Assembly (NCBI RefSeq): GCF_019656655.1
Contig: NZ_BPMV01000002.1
Span: forward strand, 930,001-994,000
DNA from: Tsukamurella sp. TY48
Lineage (GTDB): Bacteria > Actinomycetota > Actinomycetes > Mycobacteriales > Mycobacteriaceae
Length of the DNA: 64,000 nt
Direction of reading: 5' to 3'
Below are positions 35,644-43,815 of this stretch, one piece after another. Under the pieces are notes generated by a model that saw nothing but the letters and a program-made list of their open reading frames with translations, had not been told where the DNA came from and did no database searches. Each line of letters starts with the position of its first letter. Within the stretch, counting starts at the first letter, position 1. The position numbers and the translations under genes are program-made.

Positions 35644-35796
35644 TCAGACCAGGAGTCCGCGTGCGCCACGCGCACCCGAATCCCGTTCCCCCTGGGCCCG
35701 GTGCCGGTCCCGCGCGCGGAAGTCGAGTCCGTCGCTGTCGTGGGTCAACCACGCCAGCACGACGATGAAGGCGACGATGAGATAGACGGTGAGCAT
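35644..35796 (-). CDS. Small membrane peptide (50 aa)
   Basis: Read from ATG 35796, preceded by GGAG; the product starts MLTVYLIVAFIVVLAWLTHD, one membrane helix, and continues with a charged Arg/Asp-rich tail. Located 62 bases upstream of the P450 start on the same strand, and divergent from the sensor kinase gene. It fills most of the 389-bp gap 35583-35971. No family recognised; coding potential rests on ribosome-binding site, helix and position. Confidence 0.5.
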   Translation of the reverse strand: MLTVYLIVAFIVVLAWLTHDSDGLDFRARDRHRAQGERDSGARGARGLLV

Positions 35797-35971
35797 CTCC
35801 GACTCCGTTCCTGAGCCCGCGGTCTGTGTTCGCGGTCACATTCGACGCTATCGACCGTGCCCGTGCAGGTCAGCGTGCCCAGGGAGGAACTCGGCATCCG
35901 TCCTGAGGAGGGGACGAAGATCCGCCCCAGGACGGGCGACGGAGCTTGCACCGGAGGCTACGATCCATCGC

Positions 35972-37135
35972 ATGCGCGGGCTGAGATGGCTGGAGGCGCG
36001 GTACCGCACGGTGCTGGCCCGGCTCGGCTACGAGTACCCGCCGTACTACATGCTGATCACCGAGTCGGCGATGGTGGCGCTGACCATCGGTGCCGCGGTG
36101 CCCCGCTTCCTCGCCGGACCGCAGGGGCAGCAATGGATCTGGCTGATCGCCGCGGTCGTACTGTCGGCCGCGCACATGGAGGCCGCACTGATCCGCGCCG
36201 GAACCGTGTCGATCACCGCCCACACCGCGGTCACCATCGCCACCTCCGCCCTGTTCTGGACGGTGTACACCCCGTACGACGTGGTCCCGCTCATCGTCGT
36301 GCTCGGCATGACCCAGGTGGCCGCGGTCTCGCGGTCGAGGACCACGGCGCTGCACCTCATCGCGTACGAGGCGTTGATCCTCGGCGCCGGACTCACCGGG
36401 GCGATCCACCAGGCCTGGCTCATCGGATTCACCGTCGCGTTCGGCGCCGCCGTCGGCCGACTGCTGCAGAACCAGCTGCTGCTCCTGCGGGCCGAACGCG
36501 ATGCGCAGGCCGCACGGATTTCGCTGGACCGCGCGACGATCGCCGGCGAGGTGCACGACGTGGTCGCGCACTCACTCGCCGTGGTCCTGCTCAACGTCAC
36601 GGCCGCCCGGCGGTCCCTCGAAGCCGACGACGACCGGGACGAGGCCGTCGATGCGCTGCGCGACGCCGAGACGCAGGGCCGCACCGCGATGAACGACATC
36701 CGCCGCACGATCGAGCTGCTCCGCACCGAGGGCAGTGACGCCGCACAGCCCGGGATCGCCGACATCCCCGAACTGGTCGCCTCCTACGAACGCGCCGGTC
36801 TGCCGGTGGAACTCGACCTCCTGGCACCCGCCGATCCGCTGCCGGCGAGCAGCGGCCTCGCCGCCTTCCGCGTGGTCCAGGAGTCGCTCGCCAACGCCGT
36901 GAAACACGCCCCGGGCGCCCGAGTGGACGTCGCCGTCGCTCCCGAGCCGGGGCGGGGTGTCTCGATCCGGGTCAGCTGTCCCGTGCCCGACGGTGCGCGG
37001 CGCTCCCCCGGCGGCTCGGGCCTGGCGGGAATGCGTGCCCGGGTGGAGAGCGCGGGCGGCACGCTCGAAGCGGGTCCCGTGCACGGAATCTGGCTGGTGG
37101 CCGCCACCTTCCCGACGGCCGAGGAGAACCGATGA
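35972..37135 (+). CDS. Sensor histidine kinase (NarL-system, HPK7 type)
   Basis: 387 aa. Five to six N-terminal helices (about residues 28-165) form the sensor. HisKA_3 domain with phosphoacceptor His195 in GEVHDVVAHSL, and an HATPase_c domain with VVQESLANAVKHAPGA and GGSGLAGMRARVE. Autophosphorylates and passes phosphate to the response regulator, whose start overlaps its stop (ATGA). The start is ATG 35972, with a TACGAT box 7 nt upstream. Signal unknown. Confidence 0.93.
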   Translation: MRGLRWLEARYRTVLARLGYEYPPYYMLITESAMVALTIGAAVPRFLAGPQGQQWIWLIAAVVLSAAHMEAALIRAGTVSITAHTAVTIATSALFWTVYTPYDVVPLIVVLGMTQVAAVSRSRTTALHLIAYEALILGAGLTGAIHQAWLIGFTVAFGAAVGRLLQNQLLLLRAERDAQAARISLDRATIAGEVHDVVAHSLAVVLLNVTAARRSLEADDDRDEAVDALRDAETQGRTAMNDIRRTIELLRTEGSDAAQPGIADIPELVASYERAGLPVELDLLAPADPLPASSGLAAFRVVQESLANAVKHAPGARVDVAVAPEPGRGVSIRVSCPVPDGARRSPGGSGLAGMRARVESAGGTLEAGPVHGIWLVAATFPTAEENR

Positions 37136-37800
37136 CCGACGAGCCGATCCGGCTGGTGCTGGTGGACGATCAGGACCTGGTGCGCGTGGGCCTGCGCCGG
37201 ATCCTGCGGCGGCGCGACGGCTTCGAGGTGGTCGCCGAATGCGCCGACGGCGATGAGGTTCCCGATGCCGTGGCCGCAGCGCGGCCCGATGTGGTGCTCA
37301 TGGATCTGCGGATGAAGCGCACCAGCGGTATGGAGGCCACTCGGCGGCTGGCCGCGCAGGTGGACGCGCCGCCGGTGCTGGTGCTCACCACGTTCCGCGA
37401 CGACGACCTGCTCTCGTCCGCGCTCCGGGCGGGGGCCGCGGGATTCGTGCTGAAGGACTCACCCGCGGAGGAGCTGATCCGAGCGGTCCGGCTGGTCGCG
37501 GCGGGCGAGGCCGTCCTCGACCCCGCCGTCACCGGTCGGGTCCTGCAGACCTACCGCGCCGCACAGGAATCCGACACCACCCCGCCCACGGCACCGGATC
37601 CGCTCACCGCCCGGGAGGCCGATGTGCTGGCGCTCGTCGGCCGCGGTCTCTCGAACGACGACATCGCCGCCGAGCTGGTGATCTCGATCGTGACCGTGAA
37701 GAGCCACATCGGATCGATCTTCACCAAGCTCGGCGTGCGCAACCGCGCGGAGGCCATCGTGTGGGCCTTCGACAACGGCGTGGTCCGGCCGCGCGGCTGA
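37132..37800 (+). CDS. Response regulator, NarL/FixJ family
   Basis: 222 aa. Receiver domain with acidic pocket VDDQD (12-15), phosphoacceptor Asp58 in VLMDLRM, switch Thr in LVLTTF and Lys in FVLKDS. LuxR-type helix-turn-helix LTAREADVLALVGRGLSNDDIAAELVISIVTVKSHIGSIFTKLGVRNRAEA. Partner of the kinase immediately upstream. Target genes not evident; the next gene is convergent. Confidence 0.94.
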   Translation: MTDEPIRLVLVDDQDLVRVGLRRILRRRDGFEVVAECADGDEVPDAVAAARPDVVLMDLRMKRTSGMEATRRLAAQVDAPPVLVLTTFRDDDLLSSALRAGAAGFVLKDSPAEELIRAVRLVAAGEAVLDPAVTGRVLQTYRAAQESDTTPPTAPDPLTAREADVLALVGRGLSNDDIAAELVISIVTVKSHIGSIFTKLGVRNRAEAIVWAFDNGVVRPRG

Positions 37801-37806
37801 GCGGGA

Positions 37807-38598
37807 TCAGGACCGCTCGACGAAGTCCGGCTTCTCCTTCTTGATCGCCGCGTTCCGGGCGATCGCGTGGTTCTTGCCGCGCAGCAGACCCAGCTGCAGC
37901 GCCTGCTCCACCGGGAAGGACAGCCGCGAGCCGCTGTACCAGGTGTTCTCGAACAGCGCCTTGGAAGCGGCGACCGCATCGGGCGAACGCTCCTTGAGCT
38001 TCGCGATGAGCGCGAGGGCGTCCTTCATCGGATCGGCGGAGACGCCGGTCACCAGACCCCACTCGAGCGCCTGCTTCGCGGTGAACATCTCACCGGTCAT
38101 GGTGAGCCGCTTCGCGAGATCGATCGTGGTGAGCTGCGCGATCGACGCCGACAGCGACATGTCGGGGATCAGGCCCCACTTCGCCTCGAGGATCGAGAAA
38201 TCGGATTCGCTCGATGCGAACCGGAAGTCCGCGCCCAGCGCGATCTGCAGGCCGCCGCCGTAGCAGTGCCCGCGCACCACGGCGATCACCGGCGCCGGCA
38301 CGCTGCGCCACGCCCAGCCCGCGGCCTGGAAGTTGTTCGCGGCCGAGATGCGCTTGGGCACGAAGTTCATGAACAGGCGACGCTGCTCCTTGCCGGCCGA
38401 GGCGAAGTCCAGACCGGAGCTGAACGAGCTACCCTCGCCGCTGATCACCACGGCGCGCAGCGAGCGGTCGTTCTTCGCGCGATCAGCCGCCTTCGCCAGA
38501 TCGTCGATCATGTCCAGGGTGAGGCCGTTGTGCTTCTCGGGGCGGTTGAGTCGCACGTAGGCGACCTCGTCGCGCACCTCGTAGTCGATGTCCGACAT
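37807..38598 (-). CDS. Crotonase/enoyl-CoA hydratase family protein
   Basis: 263 aa. Oxyanion segments SFSSGLDFASAG near residue 58 and RGHCYGGGLQIALGADFRFAS near 107; the acidic residue is in LEAKWGLIPDM. This subgroup is annotated in mycobacteria as an EchA protein of unknown substrate. The start is ATG 38598, preceded by GAGGAG. Different from the crotonase at 27679 (low identity by eye), so not a recent duplicate. Confidence 0.88.
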   Translation of the reverse strand: MSDIDYEVRDEVAYVRLNRPEKHNGLTLDMIDDLAKAADRAKNDRSLRAVVISGEGSSFSSGLDFASAGKEQRRLFMNFVPKRISAANNFQAAGWAWRSVPAPVIAVVRGHCYGGGLQIALGADFRFASSESDFSILEAKWGLIPDMSLSASIAQLTTIDLAKRLTMTGEMFTAKQALEWGLVTGVSADPMKDALALIAKLKERSPDAVAASKALFENTWYSGSRLSFPVEQALQLGLLRGKNHAIARNAAIKKEKPDFVERS

Positions 38599-38686
38599 TC
38601 GCTTCTCCTCGATTCCTCGTCATGCGTCCCGATATGGAAGCAGCCTATCCGCCGCGTTGGTCCGCGTACGGGAAGGCGCGGCTCGG

Positions 38687-38692
38687 TAAACT
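38687..38692 (+). promoter_or_regulatory. -10 box for leaderless HhH-GPD gene
   Basis: TAAACT lies 7 nt upstream of the ATG at 38700 and decides this start over the ATG at 38622. Confidence 0.45.
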
Positions 38693-38699
38693 CGGCGAC

Positions 38700-39290
38700 A
38701 TGGCCGTCACCTTGCACATCACGGGGGAACCCGAGTCGGACGCCGTCCTCTCCGAGTACCCGTTCGCGCTGCTCGCGGGCATGCTGCTGGATCAGCAGTT
38801 CCCCATGGAGCGGGCCTTCGCCGGTCCGTGGAAGGTGCTCGACCGCTTCGGCAGCATCGATCCGAGGGACATCGCCGCAGCGGATCCGGTCCGATTCGAG
38901 GAACTGTGCACCACGCCCCCGGCGATCCACCGGTACGGCCGGGCCATGGCCGCGCGGCTGCAGGCGCTGGCACAGATCGTGGTGGACGAGTACGACGGCG
39001 AGGCCGAACGCATCTGGACCGAGGCGAAGTCGGGAGACGATCTCGTCAAACGGGTCGAGGCCCTGCCCGGGTTCGGCGCGCAGAAGGCGAAGATCTTCGC
39101 CGCCCTCGTCGGCAAGCAGTTGGGTGTGAAGCCCCGTGGCTGGGCCACGGCGGTGGGCGACTACGGCAAGGCCGGGTACCGCTCGGTGGCCGATGTGGTG
39201 GACGGCGAGTCGCTGCAGAAGGTGCGCACGCACAAGAAGGAGATGAAGGCTGCCGCGAAGAAGGCCGCGAGCGAGAAGGCAGGGGCATGA
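38700..39290 (+). CDS. HhH-GPD family base-excision repair protein (TIGR03252-like)
   Basis: 196 aa. N-terminal EYPFALLAGMLLDQQFPMERAFAGPWKV and the helix-hairpin-helix VEALPGFGAQKAKIFAALVGKQLGV are typical of the actinobacterial HhH-GPD proteins of unknown specificity. The catalytic Asp expected after the hairpin is not obvious (AVGDYGKAGYRS contains one candidate). The C-terminus is lysine-rich, suited to DNA contact. Its stop overlaps the start of the next gene (ATGA). Confidence 0.85.
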   Translation: MAVTLHITGEPESDAVLSEYPFALLAGMLLDQQFPMERAFAGPWKVLDRFGSIDPRDIAAADPVRFEELCTTPPAIHRYGRAMAARLQALAQIVVDEYDGEAERIWTEAKSGDDLVKRVEALPGFGAQKAKIFAALVGKQLGVKPRGWATAVGDYGKAGYRSVADVVDGESLQKVRTHKKEMKAAAKKAASEKAGA

Positions 39291-39955
39291 CCGGACCGGG
39301 TAACCAGAACGATCCGCGGTACGAATCGGGTCAGGCGTACTCACAGGCGATTCCGCTGCCGACACCGCCGCGCGGCCCGGCCGCTCCCGGCGCGGTACCC
39401 GGAGCTCCGCCGCCGCCCCCGCAGAAGCCGAACTCGGGCCGCAACGTGATCGTGGGTCTGGTCGCGGCGGCCGCCGTCGTCGCACTCACCGCGGCGATCG
39501 TGGTGGCGGCGCTGTTGAGCGGCTCGAAGGACGGCGACGACAAGAAGGCCGCACCCGCCTCGAACAACAGCGCCCCCGCACAGTTCCGCCCCAACGACTG
39601 CCTCTACGACGTGCCGGAATCGCCCAAGGTCGGGAACTGCGACGACGGCGGGTCCCCGTACAAGGTGACGCAGGTGATGCCGGTCGGCGAGAAGTGCCAG
39701 GAGAAGCAGGCCTCGTTGCCCGACGGCAAGCGCTGGTACTGCCTGACACCCAATCTCAATGTGAACTACTGCTACACGACCCCGGTGCAGGGGACGTGGA
39801 TCAAGGCCGCACCGCGGTGCGGCGAGCCCGGCACCATCGCGGTGGTCTCCGTGGTCCCCGGATTCAAGGACCCGAAGCGGTGCTCGGCCGGCGGCGACGT
39901 GGTGTACACCTTCGATGAGCCCGTCTACACGGTGTGCGCGAAGTCCTACACGTGA
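39287..39955 (+). CDS. Single-pass membrane protein with Cys-rich external domain
   Basis: 222 aa. A Pro-rich cytosolic N-terminus (PLPTPPRGPAAP, PPPPPQKP) is followed by one helix (VIVGLVAAAAVVALTAAIVVAALL, about residues 49-72), an Asn/Ser linker and an external domain with about eight cysteines in pairs (NDCLYDVPESPKVGNCDDG, YCLTPNLNVNYCYTTP). Layout resembles mycobacterial MmpS-like or Lpp-like exported proteins; no family assigned. ATG overlaps the HhH-GPD stop. Confidence 0.75.
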   Translation: MTGPGNQNDPRYESGQAYSQAIPLPTPPRGPAAPGAVPGAPPPPPQKPNSGRNVIVGLVAAAAVVALTAAIVVAALLSGSKDGDDKKAAPASNNSAPAQFRPNDCLYDVPESPKVGNCDDGGSPYKVTQVMPVGEKCQEKQASLPDGKRWYCLTPNLNVNYCYTTPVQGTWIKAAPRCGEPGTIAVVSVVPGFKDPKRCSAGGDVVYTFDEPVYTVCAKSYT

Positions 39956-39961
39956 CGCGCG

Positions 39962-40645
39962 TCAGTGGTCGCCGGCGTCGCGGACGTCGGTGACCTCGAT
40001 CTCGGCGACCTCGGCGTCCACGACCGCGGCGGGCCGCGCCCGTCGCGGCGGCTGACCGGCGGCCCGCGCCACCTCGCTGGCGGTGCGCAGCGCGAACTTC
40101 GGCAGGCTCGAGAGCAGATCGCCCACCGGTTCGGCGACGGTGTTGGCGGCACCGACCACGCCCTCGATGTCGACGATCCGCTGATTCATCGCCGAGATCG
40201 TGGGGGTGAGGCGGTTGAGTGCGTCGGTCATATCGGCGAGCCGCTGCATCACGCCGTCCTCCGCGGTGAAGGTCTCCACGATGCCGCCCTCGCGGGTGGC
40301 CCGGTCGAGCGGTCCGCCGGGCTTGATCACCCGGTCCACCGGGCCGTCCTCGTCGAACAGGTCCGCCACGCGATGACCGGCCCCCTGCTCGCCGACCAGC
40401 CGGTCGATCGCGCCGCCCGCGCTCAGCAGGTCGGACATGCGGTGCACGATGAACGGAACCCGCTGGACCGCGGTCACGATGTTCTCGTGGCGCACGTCCT
40501 TCTCCGCCTTGGGATCGAGCCGATCGGCGGCCATGCCCACCACATCGCGGGCCATCGCGGCGGTCTGCTCGGCGGCGGCCAGGCCCAGACCCGCCGCGGC
40601 GAGGCCAAGACGGGCCGGGGCCGCCAGCACCTTCGGAATCTCCAT
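39962..40645 (-). CDS. Conserved hypothetical helical protein
   Basis: 227 aa, no recognised domain. The N-terminus is amphipathic or hydrophobic Ala/Leu-rich (VLAAPARLGLAAAGLGLAAAEQTAAMA). The middle contains a repeated pattern of GG-IDRL, GPVDRVIKPGGPLDRATREGG, and then a coiled-coil-like segment LADMTDALNRLTPTISAMNQRIVDIEGV. Possibly a membrane-associated scaffold of Mycobacteriales. ATG 40645. Convergent with the Cys-rich protein gene. Confidence 0.65.
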   Translation of the reverse strand: MEIPKVLAAPARLGLAAAGLGLAAAEQTAAMARDVVGMAADRLDPKAEKDVRHENIVTAVQRVPFIVHRMSDLLSAGGAIDRLVGEQGAGHRVADLFDEDGPVDRVIKPGGPLDRATREGGIVETFTAEDGVMQRLADMTDALNRLTPTISAMNQRIVDIEGVVGAANTVAEPVGDLLSSLPKFALRTASEVARAAGQPPRRARPAAVVDAEVAEIEVTDVRDAGDH

Positions 40646-40686
40646 GGATCCAGAGTAGCGCCGGTCTCGGGCGAGGCGGCGGCGTC

Positions 40687-41097
40687 TCAGACGCCGGGGG
40701 TCGGGCTCACCACGTAGGTGACATCGCCGGCGTTCGAGGAGATGGCCACGGTGAAGCCGCGGCCGCGGTACACCGCGCCCACCGCGCCGGCGTCGAGGGG
40801 GACGTTCGGGGCGACCGGCGCCAGACCGGCGTCGAGCAGGGCACGGGAACCGGCGATGGTGTCGTCACCCGCCACGGTGATCCGCCACATCACGTGGCCC
40901 ACCTCGATGGTCTCGGCCTTGCGGATCTCCCCCACCACCGGGACCTGGCCTGCGGGGTAACCGTCGGGAAGGCGGGTGGGGCCGCTCGTCGGCTCGCTGC
41001 ACCCCGCCACCAGGACGGAGACGACAAGGGCGGCGCCGATACCGGCACCGCCCTTGATCGCTGTCCTGCCGGGCCGGGCCCGGATCGCGCGGATCAG
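40687..41097 (-). CDS. Lipoprotein with probable CTG start
   Basis: 136 aa if read from CTG 41097, which overlaps the upstream DUF3618 stop as CTGA. This gives an Arg/Lys n-region, a hydrophobic helix (GIGAALVVSVLVAGC) and lipobox LVAGC. The only standard start in frame, GTG 41010, would begin two codons before the lipobox cysteine and lose the signal peptide. No ATG, GTG or TTG exists upstream in frame. The mature 100-residue domain (VGHVMWRITVAGDDTIAG, GRGFTVAISSNAGDVTYVV) is not recognised. Confidence 0.6.
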   Translation of the reverse strand: MIRAIRARPGRTAIKGGAGIGAALVVSVLVAGCSEPTSGPTRLPDGYPAGQVPVVGEIRKAETIEVGHVMWRITVAGDDTIAGSRALLDAGLAPVAPNVPLDAGAVGAVYRGRGFTVAISSNAGDVTYVVSPTPGV

Positions 41098-41369
41098 ACC
41101 GAGATCTTCCCGTCGGCCAGCGCGCGGATGATCTTCTTCTCGCGACGGCCGCGCTTGAACCGCGATCCCACGGCGAGCACGGCGAGCAGCGCCACCCCGG
41201 CGGCCGCGGCCAGCACGGGCGGCTTGGTCAGCGTGGAGACCACCGACTGCTGCGCCTGGGCGGCCAGCTTCTTGGGGTCCGCGCGCTCACCCAGCTGATC
41301 CAGCGTCGCCGCCAACTGCTCACGGGCGCGCTCGATGTCGCGCTCGATGCTCTCGGTGTCACGTGCCAC
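41094..41369 (-). CDS. DUF3618 family protein
   Basis: 91 aa. MARDTESIERDIERAREQLAATLDQLGERA is the DUF3618 signature, followed by a single membrane helix (PVLAAAAGVALLAVLAVGSRF) and a basic tail. Common in Actinobacteria, function unknown, sometimes next to secretion-related or phage-shock-like genes. ATG 41369, preceded by GGAGGT. Its stop overlaps the proposed CTG start of the lipoprotein gene, implying coupled translation. Confidence 0.88.
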   Translation of the reverse strand: MARDTESIERDIERAREQLAATLDQLGERADPKKLAAQAQQSVVSTLTKPPVLAAAAGVALLAVLAVGSRFKRGRREKKIIRALADGKISV

Positions 41370-41387
41370 GAGCTTCTACCTCCGGGG

Positions 41388-42359
41388 TCAGCCTGCTTCG
41401 GAATACTTCTCCGACAATAGACCAGCACGCTCGTCCGCACCGCTGCGCGGGGCCCGGATCGCGAAGGTCGCCTGCACCTGCAGCCTCTGGGCCAGCAGCT
41501 CACAGCCCGTCAGCTGGTAGTCCTCGTGGCGCAGCCGGGTCAGCGGTTCGGTCGCGTACGCCACGTGCCTGCTGCCGCGCAGGTTGTAGTCCCGGCCCCG
41601 GAACTTCACCCGCGGCAGGTACCCGAGGATCTCGCGACCGGCGGTGCGCAGCCGGACCACATCACGGCGCCACTGTTGCGAACCGAACGCGGTGCGGGTG
41701 GCGTTCTGGAACTTGTCGCCGAGGTAGCCGCCGAGCGCCCGCGGGGCCCAGGTCGCCAGATCCCGCAGTGTGAGCAGTGCGGTCGCGTCGGCGATATCTC
41801 GGACGAAGGAGTCGATGCTGGCATTGCAGATCACGTCCTGCGGATGCGAGATCCACTGGACCGGAAAGTCATCCGGGATGGGCGGACCGTCGCCCGCCAC
41901 CCCTGATCCGGCGAGCGCGGGGTCGCTGCCCCGGGGGCGTTCGGGGTCGGAGACCAGGCCCGCCGCCGCCACGTTCGGCGCGACGAGTTCGCCGGTGGCC
42001 AGTGCGCCCAGCACCCGGCGCACCACGGTGCAGCCCTGCGAGTAGCCGATCAGCGCGACCGGCCCATCGGTCTCGGCGATCGCGGCGGTGAGCCGCTCGA
42101 CGCCGATCGCCACCGACTCGGCGAAGGAGATGCCGTCCCGGGCGGGGACCGGCCCGTACGAGGCCGGATAGCCCACCCAGCGGGCGGCGAAGCGTTCGTC
42201 GAGCTCGGCGACCACGTGGCTGAGCATGCCGGTGACCTCGGTACGGACGTCGTCGATCGCCGACTCGCCCGTCCCGCCGACCGCGAGCACGGTGATCTCC
42301 GCCCGGCCCGGGCTTGCCAGGTGCCGAGCCTGCTTGGTGGGAACGGTGACCGCGTCCAT
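41388..42359 (-). CDS. Cutinase/PE-PPE-type alpha/beta hydrolase
   Basis: 323 aa. Early strand ITVLAVGGTGES, nucleophile elbow LIGYSQGC near residue 104, acid in HPQDVICN, and a His in SRHVAYATEPL. This matches the serine esterase fold of PE-PPE/LysB-like proteins that act on lipids or mycolic-acid esters. No clear Sec signal peptide is seen, so its location is uncertain. It precedes the DUF3618 gene by 18 bases and may be cotranscribed with it. Confidence 0.78.
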   Translation of the reverse strand: MDAVTVPTKQARHLASPGRAEITVLAVGGTGESAIDDVRTEVTGMLSHVVAELDERFAARWVGYPASYGPVPARDGISFAESVAIGVERLTAAIAETDGPVALIGYSQGCTVVRRVLGALATGELVAPNVAAAGLVSDPERPRGSDPALAGSGVAGDGPPIPDDFPVQWISHPQDVICNASIDSFVRDIADATALLTLRDLATWAPRALGGYLGDKFQNATRTAFGSQQWRRDVVRLRTAGREILGYLPRVKFRGRDYNLRGSRHVAYATEPLTRLRHEDYQLTGCELLAQRLQVQATFAIRAPRSGADERAGLLSEKYSEAG

Positions 42360-42466
42360 GGCTCCGACTCTTGTCGGCCCACCTGAACGGGGCCTGAAGA
42401 AGCAGTTAAGGATTCCGTGATGTGTCGCAGATAACAGTGCAGGTCACAGGCTCGACGGCGGCACAG

Positions 42467-43270
42467 TCAGGACTGACAGGTGGGACACCAGTAGAGGTTG
42501 CGGGCCTCCATCGTCGCGGTGCGCACCGGCGTTCCGCACACCCGGCAGGGCTCGCCGGTGCGCCGGTAGACGTACGTCCTGGGCCGGTCGGGTGCGTACG
42601 AGGGTGCGCCGTGGTCGTCCTCGGCGCGCACCACGTGCATCCGACCGCGCTCGACGCCGATCGGCATGAGGGCCACCAGGTCGGCCCAGATCCCGTCGAA
42701 CTCGTCGCGGGTCAGGCTCCGGCCCTCGCGGTGCGGGTCGATGCCGGCGCGGTAGAGCACCTCGGCCCGGTAGACGTTCCCGACGCCCGCGAGCACCTTC
42801 TGGTCCATGAGCAGTGCCCCGATCGGGCGGCGGGAGCGGCTGATCGGCCGCCACGCGTCGTCGGGATCGGACTCGGCGCGCAGCGGGTCGGGCCCGAGGC
42901 GGGCGAGCACATCGTCGACCTGCTCCTCCGAGACGAGCTGGCACGCCGTGGGGCCGCGCAGGTCGGTGCCGCCGTTCGGCCCGACGATGCGCATGCGCAC
43001 CTGGCCGACCGGAGCGGGCGCGGCACCGTCGATCAGGTCGAACTCGGTGAAGGAGCCGTACAGCCCCAGGTGCACGTGCACGATCGCGCCACCGGCATAG
43101 CGGTGCCACAGGTGCTTGCCCCAGGAGTCGGCGCGTTCGAAGACGCGGCCGTCGATTCGGGCGGCCTCCGGGGCGAAGCGCCCCTGGGGGCTGGAGACGT
43201 GAACGCCCTCGCCCGCGAACAGTGCGTCGTGGGCGAGGGCGAGCCGATGGAGTGTGTGCCCCTCGGGCAA
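42467..43270 (-). CDS. nei2: Endonuclease VIII-like DNA glycosylase (Nei2, Fpg/Nei family)
   Basis: 267 aa. The mature N-terminus PEGHTLHRLA supplies the catalytic Pro and Glu, LGLYGSF and QKVLAGVGNVYRAEVLY form the helix-two-turn-helix region, and a C-terminal zinc finger reads CRVCG ... CPTC. Removes oxidised bases and cleaves the abasic site. The start must place Pro second, which fixes TTG at 43270, immediately after the rpiB stop. Position matches Rv2464c of M. tuberculosis. Confidence 0.92.
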   Translation of the reverse strand: MPEGHTLHRLALAHDALFAGEGVHVSSPQGRFAPEAARIDGRVFERADSWGKHLWHRYAGGAIVHVHLGLYGSFTEFDLIDGAAPAPVGQVRMRIVGPNGGTDLRGPTACQLVSEEQVDDVLARLGPDPLRAESDPDDAWRPISRSRRPIGALLMDQKVLAGVGNVYRAEVLYRAGIDPHREGRSLTRDEFDGIWADLVALMPIGVERGRMHVVRAEDDHGAPSYAPDRPRTYVYRRTGEPCRVCGTPVRTATMEARNLYWCPTCQS

Positions 43271-43753
43271 TTAGGCCTCGGGCGAGCCGGGGACGGCCGG
43301 CGCGACACCGGTCCGCTCGTACTCGGAGAGGATGTCGATGCGGCGCTGGTGACGCTCCTCGTCCGACCACGGGGTGGCGAGGAAGGCGTCCACGATGGCC
43401 AGTGCCTCGTCGACACTGTGCATGCGGCCGCCCAGGCCGATCAGCTGCGCGTTGTTGTGCTGGCGCGCCAGCTGCGCGGTCTCCACGCTCCACGCCAGCG
43501 CGCAGCGCGCCCCGGGAACCTTGTTCGCGGCAATCTGCTCGCCGTTGCCGCTGCCGCCGAGCACGATGCCGAGGCTGCCCGGATCGGCGACGACGCGCTT
43601 GGCCGCGTCGATGCAGAACGCGGGGTAGTCGTCGAGGGCGTCGTAGGTGTGGGCACCGCAGTCGACCACCTCGTGGCCGGCGTCGGTCAGGTGCTGAGCG
43701 ATCTGGGACTTGAGTTCGAATCCGGCGTGGTCGCCGCCGAGGTAAACGCGCAT
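43271..43753 (-). CDS. rpiB: Ribose-5-phosphate isomerase B
   Basis: 160 aa. MRVYLGGDHAGFELK opens the family, GGSGNGEQIAANKVPGARCALAW is the actinobacterial active site (Glu in SGNGE in place of the Cys of E. coli RpiB), and HNNAQLIGLGGR carries the phosphate-binding His. Interconverts ribose 5-phosphate and ribulose 5-phosphate in the cytosol. ATG 43753 follows an upstream in-frame start that would add a basic segment antisense to the M48 gene. Confidence 0.96.
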   Translation of the reverse strand: MRVYLGGDHAGFELKSQIAQHLTDAGHEVVDCGAHTYDALDDYPAFCIDAAKRVVADPGSLGIVLGGSGNGEQIAANKVPGARCALAWSVETAQLARQHNNAQLIGLGGRMHSVDEALAIVDAFLATPWSDEERHQRRIDILSEYERTGVAPAVPGSPEA

Positions 43754-43802
43754 GAATACAAGTTTTGCACGCGTCGCCTTAGCGCTCGACGGCGGCACAG
43801 CC

Positions 43803-43808
43803 TAGATT
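43803..43808 (+). promoter_or_regulatory. -10 box for leaderless M48 gene
   Basis: TAGATT lies 7 nt before ATG 43816 in the 62-bp divergent gap with rpiB. Confidence 0.45.
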
Positions 43809-43815
43809 CGATGGC

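Noticed and set aside
40679-40695. Short inverted repeat at the end of the lipoprotein gene as terminator
   Set aside because: Only five pairs are possible with a sensible loop, and it lies inside the coding end.
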